A stretch of 64,000 nucleotides of DNA from the NCBI RefSeq assembly GCF_030127105.1, contig NZ_CP126161.1, forward strand, positions 930,001 to 994,000, in the 5' to 3' direction. The position numbers and the translations under genes were made by a program. Positions within the stretch are counted from its first letter, which is position 1. Every line of letters starts with the position of its first letter. This DNA is from Haloarcula pelagica. Lineage in GTDB: Archaea > Halobacteriota > Halobacteria > Halobacteriales > Haloarculaceae. A model generated the notes under the pieces. That model was given only the letters and a program-made list of their open reading frames with translations, was not told where the DNA came from and searched no databases. Shown in pieces: positions 24,515 through 34,084 of this stretch.

Positions 24515-25411
24515 ATGAGCGACGTGGACCTCCAGGCCGAGCAGTACGAGCAGTGCCGCGAGGCCGGTGAGATTCTCGCACAGGTACGCGACGAGGCCGC
24601 CCAGCGGGTCGAGGTCGGCGCCAGCCACCTCGAACTCGCGGAGTGGGCCGAAGACCGCATCCGGGAGCTGGGCGGCGAACCGGCGTTCCCGGTCAACATC
24701 TCGATCGACGAGGAGGCCGCCCACGCGACCCCCTCGCGTGACGACGACGCCACCTTCGGCGAGGAGATGATCAACCTCGACATCGGCGTCCACGTCGACG
24801 GCTGGCTGGCCGACACGGCCGTCACCGTCGACCTCTCGGGACACGACGACCTGGCCGCGGCCTCCGAGGAGGCGCTAGACGCCGCCCTCGAGGTCGCCGG
24901 CCCGGGCGTCGATGTCGGACAGATCGGTGCCGCCGTCGAGGATGTCATCGAGGGGTACGGCTTCAACCCCGTTGTCAACCTCACCGGTCACGGACTGGGC
25001 CACTGGGAACAGCACACGGCCCCGAACATCCCCAACCGCGAGGTCCAGCAGGGCGCCGTCCTGGAGACCGGTGACGTGGTCGCCATCGAACCGTTCGCGA
25101 CCGACGGCGGCGGCAAGGTCCAGGAGGGCGCCGAGGAGGAGATCTTCGCGCTCGAACGGGAAGGCAACGTCCGGAACCGCCAGGCGCGGCAGGTGCTCGA
25201 CCAGATCGCCGAGGAGTTCCGGACGCTGCCCTTCGCCGCCCGCTGGCTCGACTCCTCGCGGGCCGAGATGGCGCTTCGCCGCCTCCAGCAACAGGGGATC
25301 GTCCACGGCTATCCCGTCCTCAAGGAACAGGACGGCTACTACGTCAGCCAGAAAGAACACACCGTCATCATCACCGAGGACGGCTGTGAAGTGACGACTC
25401 GCTCGCGGTAA
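24515..25411 (+). CDS. map: methionine aminopeptidase (type II)
   Basis: Map removes the initiator methionine. The 298-residue enzyme is of archaeal type II. Metal ligands lie in NLDIGVHVDGWLADTA (two Asp), GHGLGHW (His), IEPFAT (Glu) and SQKEHTVI (Glu). The roughly 60-residue helical insertion typical of type II enzymes is present after IEPFAT (AEEEIFALEREGNVRNRQAR and on). Its stop codon is immediately followed by the stop of the convergent zinc-ribbon gene. Confidence 0.95.
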   Translation: MSDVDLQAEQYEQCREAGEILAQVRDEAAQRVEVGASHLELAEWAEDRIRELGGEPAFPVNISIDEEAAHATPSRDDDATFGEEMINLDIGVHVDGWLADTAVTVDLSGHDDLAAASEEALDAALEVAGPGVDVGQIGAAVEDVIEGYGFNPVVNLTGHGLGHWEQHTAPNIPNREVQQGAVLETGDVVAIEPFATDGGGKVQEGAEEEIFALEREGNVRNRQARQVLDQIAEEFRTLPFAARWLDSSRAEMALRRLQQQGIVHGYPVLKEQDGYYVSQKEHTVIITEDGCEVTTRSR

Positions 25412-25609
25412 TCAGGCGTTGTTCATCCGGATCTTCGTCGTGGTGCCACAGACCTGGCACTCGCTGACCCGGTAGGGTTCCCGTGAGAAGGCTGCGTTCT
25501 CGGGCTGGGAGCTCTCGGTCAGGATCTCGACCCTGACCGCGTGGGGCGTCTCGCGGTCACACGTGGAACAGGGCTCGGCCATGTCCGGATCGTGGGGTGT
25601 CGTTGCCAT
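25412..25609 (-). CDS. small zinc beta-ribbon protein, DUF7835 type
   Basis: The 65-residue protein has two CxxC knuckles, CSTC near the N-terminus and CQVC near the C-terminus, separated by a beta-rich segment (AVRVEILTESSQPENAAFSR) and ending RMNNA. This is a conserved haloarchaeal zinc ribbon. The start at 25609 is preferred because a TTTTTATG box lies about 30 nt upstream. The role is unknown; nucleic-acid or protein binding is plausible. Confidence 0.8.
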   Translation of the reverse strand: MATTPHDPDMAEPCSTCDRETPHAVRVEILTESSQPENAAFSREPYRVSECQVCGTTTKIRMNNA

Positions 25610-25851
25610 CGTACCCGAAACGAGGGCGATAGACCGCATAAAAACCCAGTTCGGTTCCACACCGTTCAGATCGTTTATCGCGGGACGGCAGCGGGAAAAT
25701 CGGAACGGCGTCGCTCGTTGCCCCGAGAGACTTTATCGACCGTTCTCCTGCCGTTTTCACCCCATTTCACGGATGAACGGCCGATAGTTTTATATCCCTG
25801 TTTTCGAGGTGTGCGAAGCGGTTTAGGGGCCGCTGGACGGAGTGTCGGCGC

Positions 25852-26391
25852 ATGGATCAGGTGTTTGCGCCGTGGCGGATCGAGTGGGTCGAACGCGAGG
25901 AGTCGGACCCGGGCGTCGACTGCGTGTTCTGTGCGTTCCGGGACGACGACGCCGACCGCGAGAACCGGGTGGTCGCCCGGAGCGATCGGTCGTTCGTGCT
26001 GTTGAACAACTACCCGTACAACCCCGGGCACGTGATGGTCATCCCCCACGACCACACCGGGGAGTACGGCGAGCTTACCGAGGCGGCCCTGCTGGACCAC
26101 GCCCGGCTGAAACAGCGGGCCTTCGACGCGCTGGAGACCGCGATGGGGCCGGACGCGTTCAACGCGGGACTGAACCTCGGCGGGTCCGCCGCCGGGGGGT
26201 CGATCGACGACCACCTCCACACCCACGTCGTCCCCCGGTGGGACGGCGACACGAACTTCATGCCGGTCGTCAGCGACACGAAGGTGATCGTCGAGGCGGT
26301 CGACGACACCTACGAGCGGCTACACGACGCGTTCGCCGAACAGGACGGGGCCGACGTGTCGGGGCCGGACAGCGCCGTTCGGTTCGCCTGA
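25852..26391 (+). CDS. HIT-family nucleotide hydrolase/transferase
   Basis: The 179-residue protein has CVFCAF near the N-terminus (a zinc-binding CxxC with downstream His), NNYPYNPGHVMVIPHDH and the catalytic histidine triad DDHLHTHVVPRW. This is the HIT branch related to diadenosine tetraphosphate hydrolase/phosphorylase and human FHIT. A TTTTATATC box lies about 60 nt upstream, giving a short leader. It probably removes Ap4A or adenylated nucleotides. Confidence 0.9.
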   Translation: MDQVFAPWRIEWVEREESDPGVDCVFCAFRDDDADRENRVVARSDRSFVLLNNYPYNPGHVMVIPHDHTGEYGELTEAALLDHARLKQRAFDALETAMGPDAFNAGLNLGGSAAGGSIDDHLHTHVVPRWDGDTNFMPVVSDTKVIVEAVDDTYERLHDAFAEQDGADVSGPDSAVRFA

Positions 26392-26471
26392 GCCCGAGCC
26401 GATTTCCGGATTCTGGAAACCACGCCCACCCGTCTTTACCGTGGCACCGGCAGCCACGGGTGTGGTCTCCG

Positions 26472-27359
26472 ATGGCTGATACACCCCCTCCAACCGACGG
26501 ACAGTCTGACAAATACCCGCCCCAGTCCGGGCGACGACGCTTCGTCAAGGGCATGGTCGGTGCCAGCGCACTGGCGGGCGCCGCGACTGCCGGCGGACTG
26601 GCGGTCGACGCGACGACCGATCAGAGCGGCGTCGGTGGCGGCGGCGCCACCTACGTCGGGATCAACAACATCGACGGTCCCGCCGGTCGGCCGATGCCGC
26701 TGTTGCCGATCGAGATCGACGACGGGGCGCTGAAAGGCGTCTGGCCGGCGGTCGTCGAGAAGACGAAAGGCGAGCGGACCTACCGCGTCGCCGAGGAGGA
26801 ACTGGGCGGCCTGACCTACTCCCAGCGGTGGTTCCAGTACTGCGGCCTGGAGGTCACCGAGGGGTTACACCCGAACCCCGACCGGGACCCCTACCTCCGA
26901 TCGGCCGGTCGCTACGACTGGCAGTCCGGTCTCGACGACGGGGCGAAACTCCGGGTCGAGCAGTTCCGGGACTACGAGGAGTGGGGCAACGGAATCGGGC
27001 GGGACGGCCTGGGCAAGCCCGCGCTGGCGACCTGGCGCTCGCAGGGCGACGTGACCACGCCGATCCAGGTGCTGGTGTTTCGTACCCCCGAACTCCCGAA
27101 GATGATCGCCGGCGAGGGCGAGTACGCCGAACTGTCACAGCGAGTGCGGACCTTCCTGGAAGCCGCGACCGCCGAGGAGTTCATGGCCTGGGTCAACAAG
27201 TGTACCCACCTCTGCTGTAACCCCGGCTACAAGACGATCCCCGGCAGCGCCGACTTCGGCGCCGAGAACCAGGTGTACTGTAACTGTCACCAGTCGGTCT
27301 ACGATCCCTTCCGCCCGATCGAGAAGACCTTCGTCGCCCGCCCCCGCCCGCTGGGCTGA
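26472..27359 (+). CDS. Rieske [2Fe-2S] protein with Tat signal
   Basis: The 295-residue protein has a Tat-type N-terminus (RRRFVKG, followed by a hydrophobic stretch ASALAGAATAGGLAV) that probably also anchors it to the membrane. It has a C-terminal Rieske domain with cluster motifs CTHLCC and CNCHQSVYDP. It resembles haloarchaeal quinol-oxidising complex Rieske proteins but has no cytochrome b gene beside it. The ATG at 26472 is chosen because codons upstream are antisense-like and extend into the HIT gene. Confidence 0.88.
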   Translation: MADTPPPTDGQSDKYPPQSGRRRFVKGMVGASALAGAATAGGLAVDATTDQSGVGGGGATYVGINNIDGPAGRPMPLLPIEIDDGALKGVWPAVVEKTKGERTYRVAEEELGGLTYSQRWFQYCGLEVTEGLHPNPDRDPYLRSAGRYDWQSGLDDGAKLRVEQFRDYEEWGNGIGRDGLGKPALATWRSQGDVTTPIQVLVFRTPELPKMIAGEGEYAELSQRVRTFLEAATAEEFMAWVNKCTHLCCNPGYKTIPGSADFGAENQVYCNCHQSVYDPFRPIEKTFVARPRPLG

Positions 27360-27405
27360 TCGAGTGGCGAAGCGGCTTTGACGGGGGGCCGTCTACAGAC
27401 GGCCG

Positions 27406-28320
27406 ATGTCACGCCGTGCGACGCTCCGACGGGTCGGCCTCCTGGTCCTCGGTGTGAACCTCGTGCTGGCACTGCTGAAAGGCGGTGTCTGGGCCGTGAC
27501 CGGCAGCTTCGCCGTCCAGTCCGAAGCCGTCAACAGCGCCGCCGACACCGCCTACTCGCTGGTCATCGTCGCCGGCCTCTATCTGACGACCCAGCCGCCC
27601 GACTTCGAACATCCACACGGCCACGAGCGGATCGAGCCGTTCGTCTCGCTGTTCGTCGCCGCGGGCATCTTCGTGGCCGGCGGCGTCGTCTTCTGGCAGG
27701 CCGGAACCGTCCTGCTCTCGGGCGATGTCGCCGTCACGCGCGGCCCGGCGGCGGTCTCGGTGCTGGTCCTCTCGGGGGTCGCCAAGTACGGCCTCTACCG
27801 CTACTGTCTGGCCGTCGGCCGGGACCGTAACTCGCCGGCGCTGGTCGCGACGGCGACGGACAACCGCAACGACATCCTCACCGCAGGGGCGGCGCTGGTC
27901 GGCGTCGCCGGCGCCCTGCTTGGGTTCCCGCTTGCGGACCCGCTGGCTGCGCTGGTCGTCGCCGTCGGCATCCTCTACACCGGCGTCGAGGTGGTCCAGG
28001 ACAACGTCGCGTACCTCGTCGGCGCCGCACCGCCGGAGGACCTGCGCAAAGAGATCCTCAAGCGGGCGCTCTCACACCCGGAGGTCCGGGGCGCACACGA
28101 CGTGATCGCTCACTACGTCGGCCCCGAGATCGACGTGAGCCTCCACATCGAGGTCGAGGGTGATCTCACCCTGCGGGAGGCCCACGACATCGAGACGGCC
28201 GTCATCAAGTCGGTCCAGGCCCTCCCCGAAGTCGACGACGTGTTCGTCCACGTCGACCCGAAGGAACTGGGCGAGTGGAAAGCCGACGACGAGGTCGAGC
28301 GACTCGCCGACCTGGAGTGA
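27406..28320 (+). CDS. cation diffusion facilitator family transporter
   Basis: The 304-residue protein has a typical CDF layout: six transmembrane helices (about residues 9-200) and a C-terminal ferredoxin-like metal-sensing domain (APPEDLRKEILKRALSHPEV to HVDPKELGEW). The helix-2 site is SEAVNSAADT, the loop after it HPHGHERIEP, and the helix-5 site ATDNRNDIL; these Asp/His/Glu positions bind zinc, manganese or iron for export. The exact metal cannot be assigned. Confidence 0.92.
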   Translation: MSRRATLRRVGLLVLGVNLVLALLKGGVWAVTGSFAVQSEAVNSAADTAYSLVIVAGLYLTTQPPDFEHPHGHERIEPFVSLFVAAGIFVAGGVVFWQAGTVLLSGDVAVTRGPAAVSVLVLSGVAKYGLYRYCLAVGRDRNSPALVATATDNRNDILTAGAALVGVAGALLGFPLADPLAALVVAVGILYTGVEVVQDNVAYLVGAAPPEDLRKEILKRALSHPEVRGAHDVIAHYVGPEIDVSLHIEVEGDLTLREAHDIETAVIKSVQALPEVDDVFVHVDPKELGEWKADDEVERLADLE

Positions 28321-28348
28321 GCGTGGTTGGCCGGCGCGTCCAACAGGC

Positions 28349-28906
28349 TCAGCCGGACTCGTCGTCGGCGGGCCGCTCGTACGTCCGGACGAACCGCTGG
28401 CTGGCGACGGTCGCGGCGCTGATCGCGTCCAGCGCGTCGTCGTTCGCGGTCCCGCCCGCCAGTTCGAGCGGGGCGTCGAGGCCGTACACCTGGAAGCGAT
28501 ACTCCTCGGTCCCACCGGTGGCCGGACAGGGCGGATCGTAGCCGGGCGGCCCGCCCGACCGTCCTTGTCGCGCGCCCCCCAGGTCGTCGACCGTCGCCGT
28601 CCGCGGGAGGCCGGCGGGGATCTCGGTTCGGTCTGCGGGGACGTTCCAGAGCGTCCAGTGAACGGGCTCGATGATCGCGTCCCGGTTGGACTCGGCGGTC
28701 ACGGCCAGCGCCGACACTGGCTCGGGGACCGACTCGACGGTGATCGGCGGTGACTCCCCCGCGCCGTCACAGGTGTACCGGGTCGGGAGCCGCCCGTCAC
28801 TCCCGGGCAGCGAGACCCGCAGCGGCCGGCCGGGGCTCGACGAGCCGACACAGCCGGCGGTCCCGAGCGCTGTCCCCACTGCCGCCAGGAGCGAGCGGCG
28901 TCGCAT
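28349..28906 (-). CDS. YbhB/YbcL (PEBP/RKIP-like) lipoprotein
   Basis: The 185-residue protein has a lipoprotein signal MRRRSLLAAVGTALGTAGC with a Tat-like Arg cluster and lipobox Cys19. It is followed by a phosphatidylethanolamine-binding-like domain: LPTRYTCDGAGESPPI, PVHWTLWNVPADRTEIP and GPPGYDPPCPATGGTEEYRF are the ligand-pocket signatures of YbhB. It would be anchored outside the cytoplasmic membrane. The ligand is unknown. Confidence 0.9.
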   Translation of the reverse strand: MRRRSLLAAVGTALGTAGCVGSSSPGRPLRVSLPGSDGRLPTRYTCDGAGESPPITVESVPEPVSALAVTAESNRDAIIEPVHWTLWNVPADRTEIPAGLPRTATVDDLGGARQGRSGGPPGYDPPCPATGGTEEYRFQVYGLDAPLELAGGTANDDALDAISAATVASQRFVRTYERPADDESG

Positions 28907-28972
28907 ACCACAACTGACGGCGTCGCGTACTTCCCCCCTTCGGTGCCGGTCGTCCTCGCGGGCCGTCCCCGA

Positions 28973-29182
28973 TCACTGTTCGTACTCGGCGACGACGGCG
29001 TCGAAGTCCCGACCGAGAAACTCCCCGACGTACGCCGCCCAGCACTCCGGACAGAGTCGGTCGATCTGTGACGGACGAGGCCTGTCGACGAAGTCCCGAC
29101 GGACGAGTTCGGTGTGGTTCGCTGTCCCCGGGAACGGCTCCCGACACCGGCCACACTCGTAGGTAGGCGTTTCGTCCGGCAT
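28973..29182 (-). CDS. small zinc-ribbon protein
   Basis: The 69-residue protein has CGRC near the N-terminus and CPEC (Cys44/Cys47) in the middle, forming a presumed zinc site, plus a C-terminal helix FLGRDFDAVVAEYEQ. It is acidic and probably cytosolic. A TATACTTACC-like sequence lies 20-30 nt upstream on the minus strand. I do not recognise a named family. Three other small Cys-pair proteins occur in this window. Confidence 0.75.
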   Translation of the reverse strand: MPDETPTYECGRCREPFPGTANHTELVRRDFVDRPRPSQIDRLCPECWAAYVGEFLGRDFDAVVAEYEQ

Positions 29183-29236
29183 ACGTACGGCTACGGGCTC
29201 GGTAAGTATAGTTGTACGCCAAGCCGAGACAATCCG

Positions 29237-30520
29237 TCAGTCGGCGGCGAGCCGTGTTTCGATCGGTTCGCCGAAGGCGTACACCGTGTTGTGGCTCGTC
29301 ACCTCGACATCGACCACGTCGCCCAGTTCCAGCCCGCGCTCCTGGGCGTCGGCGATGACGACCTGCCGGTACGCCTCGTCGTAGCCCACCAGCGACTCCT
29401 CGGTACCGTCCTCGACGAGCAACACGGAGGACTCCCGGCCGATCATCTCCTCGTAGGCCCCGCCGGTCACCTCCATCTTCAGTTCGGTCATGGCCTTCGA
29501 GCGGTCCTTCTTCGTCTGGCCCCCCAGTCCCTTCATGTCGGCGGCGTCGGTGCCGGGCCGCTTCGAGAACCGCGTGACGTTGATCTTCTCGGGGCGAGTC
29601 TCCCGGAGCAACGCCAAAGACTGCTCGTGGTCCTCGGGTTCCTCGGTGGGGAACCCGACGATGAAGTCCGTCGACAGCGTCCAGTAGTCCAGCGCGTCGT
29701 CGAAGGCCTCAACGACCTCGACGTACTCGGAGACGGCGTGCTGGCGGCGCATGTCCGCGAGCACGTCGTCGCTGCCCGACTGGACCGGCGCGTGGATGAA
29801 GTTGTACAGTTCGTCGTGCTCGGCGAACACCCGAGCGAGTTCCTCCCGGACCCCGTGGAGCCCCTTCGGGTTCGCCATTCCCACGCGGACCCGGAACTCG
29901 CCGTCGATCTCGGTGCAGATGCGCTCTAGCAGTTCGGGCAGCAGGCTCGTCCCCTGGTTGGTGTCCCAGCCGTAGACGCCGGTGTCCTGGCCCGTGATCC
30001 GGAGTTCCTTCGCGCCGGCGTGGACCAGCGCCCGGGCCTTCCGGACGTTCTCCTCGACGGAGGGGGAGTCGATGCGGCCCGTCGCCTGCTTGGTGATACA
30101 GTACGAGCAGTCCGACATGCACCCGCGGGCGATCGGGAGGATGCCGACGACGCCGTTGAGGACCGTCTCGGTGTCGGGCGTCACCGTCGGACACTCGCCG
30201 TTGAGGACGTGCTGGGGCACGTCGTCCCAGTGGAGGATCTCGGCGTCGACGCCGGCCTCGCGGAACTCGTCGCCCTGGGCCAGCGCCATACAGCCGGTCA
30301 CGACGAGATCGGCCGGCGTCTCCGCGTCGAGTTCTTTGGCCCGTTCGAGCATGTTGCGCTCGGTCTTTTCGAGCACCGTGCAGGTGTTGAGGATCGCCAC
30401 GTCCGCCGCTTCGGGGCCGTCGGCGGGGTGGTGGCCGCCCTCGCGGAGCGTCTGCTCGATCTGCTGGGTCTCACCTCTGTTGGAGGTACACCCGTACGTC
30501 TCGATGTGATAGCGGGCCAT
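29237..30520 (-). CDS. tRNA t6A37 methylthiotransferase (e-MtaB/CDKAL1 type)
   Basis: The 427-residue radical-SAM enzyme converts t6A37 to ms2t6A37 in tRNAs. The N-terminal UPF0004 domain has Cys11, Cys47 and the Cys in VVTGCMA. The radical-SAM motif is CMSDCSYC and the C-terminal TRAM domain is ESSVLLVEDGT to VDVEVTSHNTVYAFGEP. The start ATG at 30520 follows a normal haloarchaeal spacing. It lies downstream of deoC on the same strand with a 58-bp gap. Confidence 0.93.
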   Translation of the reverse strand: MARYHIETYGCTSNRGETQQIEQTLREGGHHPADGPEAADVAILNTCTVLEKTERNMLERAKELDAETPADLVVTGCMALAQGDEFREAGVDAEILHWDDVPQHVLNGECPTVTPDTETVLNGVVGILPIARGCMSDCSYCITKQATGRIDSPSVEENVRKARALVHAGAKELRITGQDTGVYGWDTNQGTSLLPELLERICTEIDGEFRVRVGMANPKGLHGVREELARVFAEHDELYNFIHAPVQSGSDDVLADMRRQHAVSEYVEVVEAFDDALDYWTLSTDFIVGFPTEEPEDHEQSLALLRETRPEKINVTRFSKRPGTDAADMKGLGGQTKKDRSKAMTELKMEVTGGAYEEMIGRESSVLLVEDGTEESLVGYDEAYRQVVIADAQERGLELGDVVDVEVTSHNTVYAFGEPIETRLAAD

Positions 30521-30578
30521 CTGCGGTCACGACATACTTCTCCCGGGCGGGCAAAAGCGCGACGGTTGGACCGCGAGG

Positions 30579-31232
30579 TCACCACTCCCGACCGGCCTGC
30601 TCCTGTGTCTCGCGCCACTCGCCGACGATCACGTCCCCGCTGGAGGCGCCGATCCGCTCGGCGCCGGCCTCGAACAGCGCCTTCGCGTCCGCCCACGAAC
30701 CGACGCCGCCGCTGGCTTTGACCGGGAGGTAGTTGCTCAAGAGTTCCACGTCCGGGACCGTCGCGCCGCCCTCCGAGAACCCCGTCGCGGTCTTGAGGAA
30801 GGCGGCGTCGGCCTCGACGGCCAGGTCGCCGACGCGGTGCAGTTCGGCCTCGGTCAGCAGCGGCGCCTCGACGATGACCTTCACCGGGATCGGGACGGCG
30901 GCGACGACCTCGGCGATCTTCTCGCGGACGGCCTCGTCCTCGCCGGCTTGCAGGCGTCCGACGTTACAGACGAGGTCCAGTTCGTCGGCCCCGTCGTCCC
31001 AGGCCTGTCTGGCCTCGCTACAGGCCGCGTCCGGGCTCCCCTGGCCGTGCGGGAAGTCGATCACCGTCGACAGCGTGACGTTGGCGTAGTCGGTCGCCAG
31101 CGGGAGGTAACACGGCGGGATGCAGGCTCGTGTACCGTACTGGATGGCCTCGTCGAGACAGGTCCGCACGTCCTCGGGGGTCGTCGTCGGCCCCAGCACG
31201 GTGTGTTCGATCCGGTCGGGAACGTCGTCCAT
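30579..31232 (-). CDS. deoC: deoxyribose-phosphate aldolase
   Basis: DeoC cleaves 2-deoxyribose 5-phosphate to glyceraldehyde 3-phosphate and acetaldehyde. The 217-residue barrel has the Schiff-base Lys147 ([11 protein letters not shown]), the proton-relay Lys172 ([11 protein letters not shown]) and the DELDLVCN strand. It fits a nucleoside-salvage role together with the phosphorylase at 34.1 kb, though the two are not adjacent. Confidence 0.93.
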   Translation of the reverse strand: MDDVPDRIEHTVLGPTTTPEDVRTCLDEAIQYGTRACIPPCYLPLATDYANVTLSTVIDFPHGQGSPDAACSEARQAWDDGADELDLVCNVGRLQAGEDEAVREKIAEVVAAVPIPVKVIVEAPLLTEAELHRVGDLAVEADAAFLKTATGFSEGGATVPDVELLSNYLPVKASGGVGSWADAKALFEAGAERIGASSGDVIVGEWRETQEQAGREW

Positions 31233-31317
31233 ACGCCCGGCAACGACTGGCCGGCACGTAAACGTCTCGGCGCCCCGGGCCGGAACCTTTTCCCGCCCCC
31301 GGGTCCCCCGCTGGGGT

Positions 31318-32154
31318 ATGGTACTGCCGTCGGGGTTCGGGTTGCCACCGTTGCCCTACCTGATCGCGCTCGTCTCCGGGGTCCTGTTGGTGACGGCGCT
31401 GTTGTACGCCGTCGAGCCACCGATCGACCAGCGCACGGTCGCCGCGCTGGCCCCGTGGATGGCCGTCGGCGGCGCGCTCCACGCGTTCAATCAACCGCCC
31501 ATCGAGGCCTACGACGCGGTCTACCGGCCGCTGTTCGGGACGCCGTCGGTGTATCTCACGACCTACATCGTCCTGGGGACCGCCTGGATCGCCGCGTCGC
31601 TGTTCGGGGTTCGTAGCGGTCACGACGAGACCGTCACCCGTAACCTCGGACTCATCGGAACCGGTGTGTTCACCGTCCTCCTGGTGATCGGCGTCGCGAT
31701 GGCGCTCGAATCAGGACTGCTGTCGCTCCTGTGGCCGACCGTTGCCGTCGTCGCGAGCGTCGTCGTCGCCGCGGTCGTCGTCCTCGTCGTCGCGCTGTGG
31801 CGGACCCCGGTGATGGTCCGCGCTCGCTACGCCGCGCCCGTCGTCGTGTTCGCGCACACGTTCGACGGTATCTCGACGGCCATCGGGACCGACATCCTCG
31901 GGATCGGCGAGCGCTCGCCGGTCCCGCGGGCGATCATGGAGTTCGCCGGCAGTCTCGAAGCCGCGTCGCTGATCGGGAGCGGGTGGCTGTTCGTGGTCGT
32001 CAAGCTGGTCGTCGCCGTCGGCGTCGTCCTCCTGATGCACCAGTACCTCGACGAGGAACCCGTCGAAGGCGGACTCTTGCTGTCGCTGATCGCCGCCGTC
32101 GGACTCGGGCCGGCGACGAACAACTTCGTCCTGTTCCTGTTTCTGGCGCCCTGA
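31318..32154 (+). CDS. DUF63-family membrane protein
   Basis: The 278-residue protein has about eight hydrophobic segments. The central [20 protein letters not shown] and the terminal [15 protein letters not shown] segments match the archaeal DUF63 membrane family. The start at 31318 is taken because it follows a CTTTTCCC box by about 28 nt, and the long upstream frame overlaps deoC antisense. The function is unknown. Confidence 0.85.
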   Translation: MVLPSGFGLPPLPYLIALVSGVLLVTALLYAVEPPIDQRTVAALAPWMAVGGALHAFNQPPIEAYDAVYRPLFGTPSVYLTTYIVLGTAWIAASLFGVRSGHDETVTRNLGLIGTGVFTVLLVIGVAMALESGLLSLLWPTVAVVASVVVAAVVVLVVALWRTPVMVRARYAAPVVVFAHTFDGISTAIGTDILGIGERSPVPRAIMEFAGSLEAASLIGSGWLFVVVKLVVAVGVVLLMHQYLDEEPVEGGLLLSLIAAVGLGPATNNFVLFLFLAP

Positions 32155-32194
32155 CCGTCCGTTCGGGGTCGTCCGCTCGCCGGTCCCTCACGAA

Positions 32195-32205
32195 TTTTTA
32201 TTATC
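32195..32205 (+). promoter_or_regulatory. TATA box of the alcohol dehydrogenase gene
   Basis: TTTTTATTATC is centred about 27 nt upstream of the ATG at 32227, a canonical haloarchaeal leaderless promoter. Confidence 0.5.
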
Positions 32206-32226
32206 TAACCGACCCGACTACGAACG

Positions 32227-33267
32227 ATGCGCGCCGCACGACTCCACGAGTACACACACGACATGTCCGCGGGTCTGTCGCTCGACGAAGTCGACGAACC
32301 GCAGGTATCGACGCCAACAGAGGTGGTCGTCTCCGTCGAGGGCGCAGGGTGGTGTCAGACCGACAACCACATCATCGAGGGGATGTGGGAGCAGTACGTC
32401 GAGCAGCCGCTCCCGATGACGCTGGGCCACGAGAACGCCGGGACCGTCGTCGAGACGGCCGAGGAGGTCGAACTCGTCTCCGAGGGCGATCAGGTGATCT
32501 GTCACCCGGTCCAGACCTGTGGCACCTGCCGGCCCTGTCGGCAGGGCGAGACGATGTACTGCGAGAACCAGTCGTTCAACGGGCTGACGACCGACGGGGG
32601 CTTCGCTAACGAGTTGCTCACGAGCGAGCGGGCGGTGATCCCGCTGCCCGACGGCGTCGACCCGGTCGACATCGCGCCCCACGCCGACGCCGGGATCACG
32701 GCCTACCACGCCGTCAAGAAGGCCGTCGACGGGCTCAACCCCGGTGACACCGCCGTCGTCATCGGAGTCGGCGGGCTGGGGCACATCGGCCTCCAGTGTC
32801 TGGACGCGATGAGCGCGGCCGACATCGTCGCCGTCGATCTCAAGGAGTCCGCCCGCGACCTCGCGGCCGATCTCGGCGCTCGCTACACGCTCGATCCCGA
32901 GAACGAGGACATCGCGAGCGAGGTCGCCGACATCAGCGACGGGGTCGGCGCGGCCCAGGTGCTCGATTTCGTCGGCGCCGACGAGACGACCGCGCTGGCG
33001 CCGGACCTGTGTGCCGCCGGCGGCGACCACCACATCATCGGCTACGGCGGCCACATCCACGAGCCGGCCCAGGCCCTGGTCAACGGCGAGTTCAGCTATC
33101 GGGGCAACATCGTCGGGCGGTACACCGAACTCCAGGAACTGGTCGCGCTGGTCGAGCGCGGCGAGGTCGACCTCCACACGACCCGGTACGACCTGAGCGA
33201 GGTCAACGACGTGGCGGTGGCGCTGGAAGCGCGGGAGATCGACGGCCGGGCGGTCATCACTCCCTGA
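32227..33267 (+). CDS. zinc-dependent alcohol dehydrogenase (MDR family)
   Basis: The 346-residue enzyme has the catalytic-zinc region GWCQTDNHI, the GHENAGTV motif, the structural-zinc cysteines in CGTCRPCRQGETMYC, and the Rossmann motif VIGVGGLGHIG. The NAD-side acidic residue is in VAVDLKE. The enzyme probably oxidises or reduces a small alcohol or aldehyde with NAD(H). It is transcribed alone from a clear TATA box. The substrate is not deducible. Confidence 0.92.
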   Translation: MRAARLHEYTHDMSAGLSLDEVDEPQVSTPTEVVVSVEGAGWCQTDNHIIEGMWEQYVEQPLPMTLGHENAGTVVETAEEVELVSEGDQVICHPVQTCGTCRPCRQGETMYCENQSFNGLTTDGGFANELLTSERAVIPLPDGVDPVDIAPHADAGITAYHAVKKAVDGLNPGDTAVVIGVGGLGHIGLQCLDAMSAADIVAVDLKESARDLAADLGARYTLDPENEDIASEVADISDGVGAAQVLDFVGADETTALAPDLCAAGGDHHIIGYGGHIHEPAQALVNGEFSYRGNIVGRYTELQELVALVERGEVDLHTTRYDLSEVNDVAVALEAREIDGRAVITP

Positions 33268-33315
33268 CCGGATCGGTCCGCAACGCCCTTTGTGCTGCCC
33301 GTCACACCGGACGGT

Positions 33316-33795
33316 ATGCTCGCCCTCCCGCTCGGGCAGTGGGTGCTCGTCTGTCTCGCCTCCGGTGCCATGGCAGCGGCGCTGATGAACATCCCCATGT
33401 ACGTCCAGCCACAGGGGTATCAGCCGGCCTCCGTCGCCGCTGCCGGGCTCCGCCGGTGTGATCCCACCGAGGTGAGCCAGCCCCTCGCTGTCGCGGTCCA
33501 CCAGGTGACCGGGACGGTGGCGACCCTGCTGTACGGCGGCGTCGCCCTCGCGCTGTCGGTACTGCCGAGCCCGCTGTCGCTCAACGGCGTCCCGGTGATC
33601 CCCCACCTCGTCGGTGTCGCGGTGCTCACGCTGTTCATCTACTACTTCTTCGAACGGATCGCGATGCCACGCGCCGGCGGGAGTCTCCGCGAGGAGGCGA
33701 CGCCGATCGTCCGCCAGTGGGCGCTGTCGGCGTTCATCTACGGTGTGACACTCGCGCTGTTGGTCCCGGTGATGGTCCGCCTACTCTCCTTCTGA
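33316..33795 (+). CDS. four-helix membrane protein, unknown function
   Basis: From the ATG at 33316 the 159-residue protein has about four transmembrane helices (WVLVCLASGAMAAALMNI; AVHQVTGTVATLLYGGVALAL; LVGVAVLTLFIYYFFERI; ALSAFIYGVTLALLVPVMV). A GTG at 33292 could add eight residues. It overlaps the convergent small membrane gene by 15 nt at their 3' ends. I recognise no family. Confidence 0.7.
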   Translation: MLALPLGQWVLVCLASGAMAAALMNIPMYVQPQGYQPASVAAAGLRRCDPTEVSQPLAVAVHQVTGTVATLLYGGVALALSVLPSPLSLNGVPVIPHLVGVAVLTLFIYYFFERIAMPRAGGSLREEATPIVRQWALSAFIYGVTLALLVPVMVRLLSF

Positions 33796-34005
33796 GGCGA
33801 CTCGACGCGAGAGGTTGCGGTACATCACGGCGTACAGCGCCACTGCCGCGAGCAGGCCGGCGGGGAGTCCGGCGGCCCAGGTCGGGCCGGTTCCGCCCTG
33901 TCGTGCGGTGATGACCGCCAGGCCCGCGAGGCCGAGTCCGACGCCGAGGGCGAACACGCCGGGCCAGAACATCCGCCGATCCAGTGGCGAGAGGTCGTCG
34001 CTCAT
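33781..34005 (-). CDS. small two-helix membrane protein
   Basis: The 74-residue protein has MSDDLSPLDRRMFWPGVFAL at the N-terminus and two hydrophobic helices (about 14-33 and 44-62) with a cytosolic basic end. The 3' end overlaps the neighbouring convergent membrane gene. The function is unknown. The ATG at 34005 is chosen because the upstream extension overlaps the udp promoter region and lacks a protein-like composition. Confidence 0.65.
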   Translation of the reverse strand: MSDDLSPLDRRMFWPGVFALGVGLGLAGLAVITARQGGTGPTWAAGLPAGLLAAVALYAVMYRNLSRRVASEGE

Positions 34006-34084
34006 AGCCCACCCAGGCGCTCCGCGCACCTCACTGTTGTGGCGAACCCCCGCCGTTTTTCGCCCCGCCAGTGCAACCGCGGAT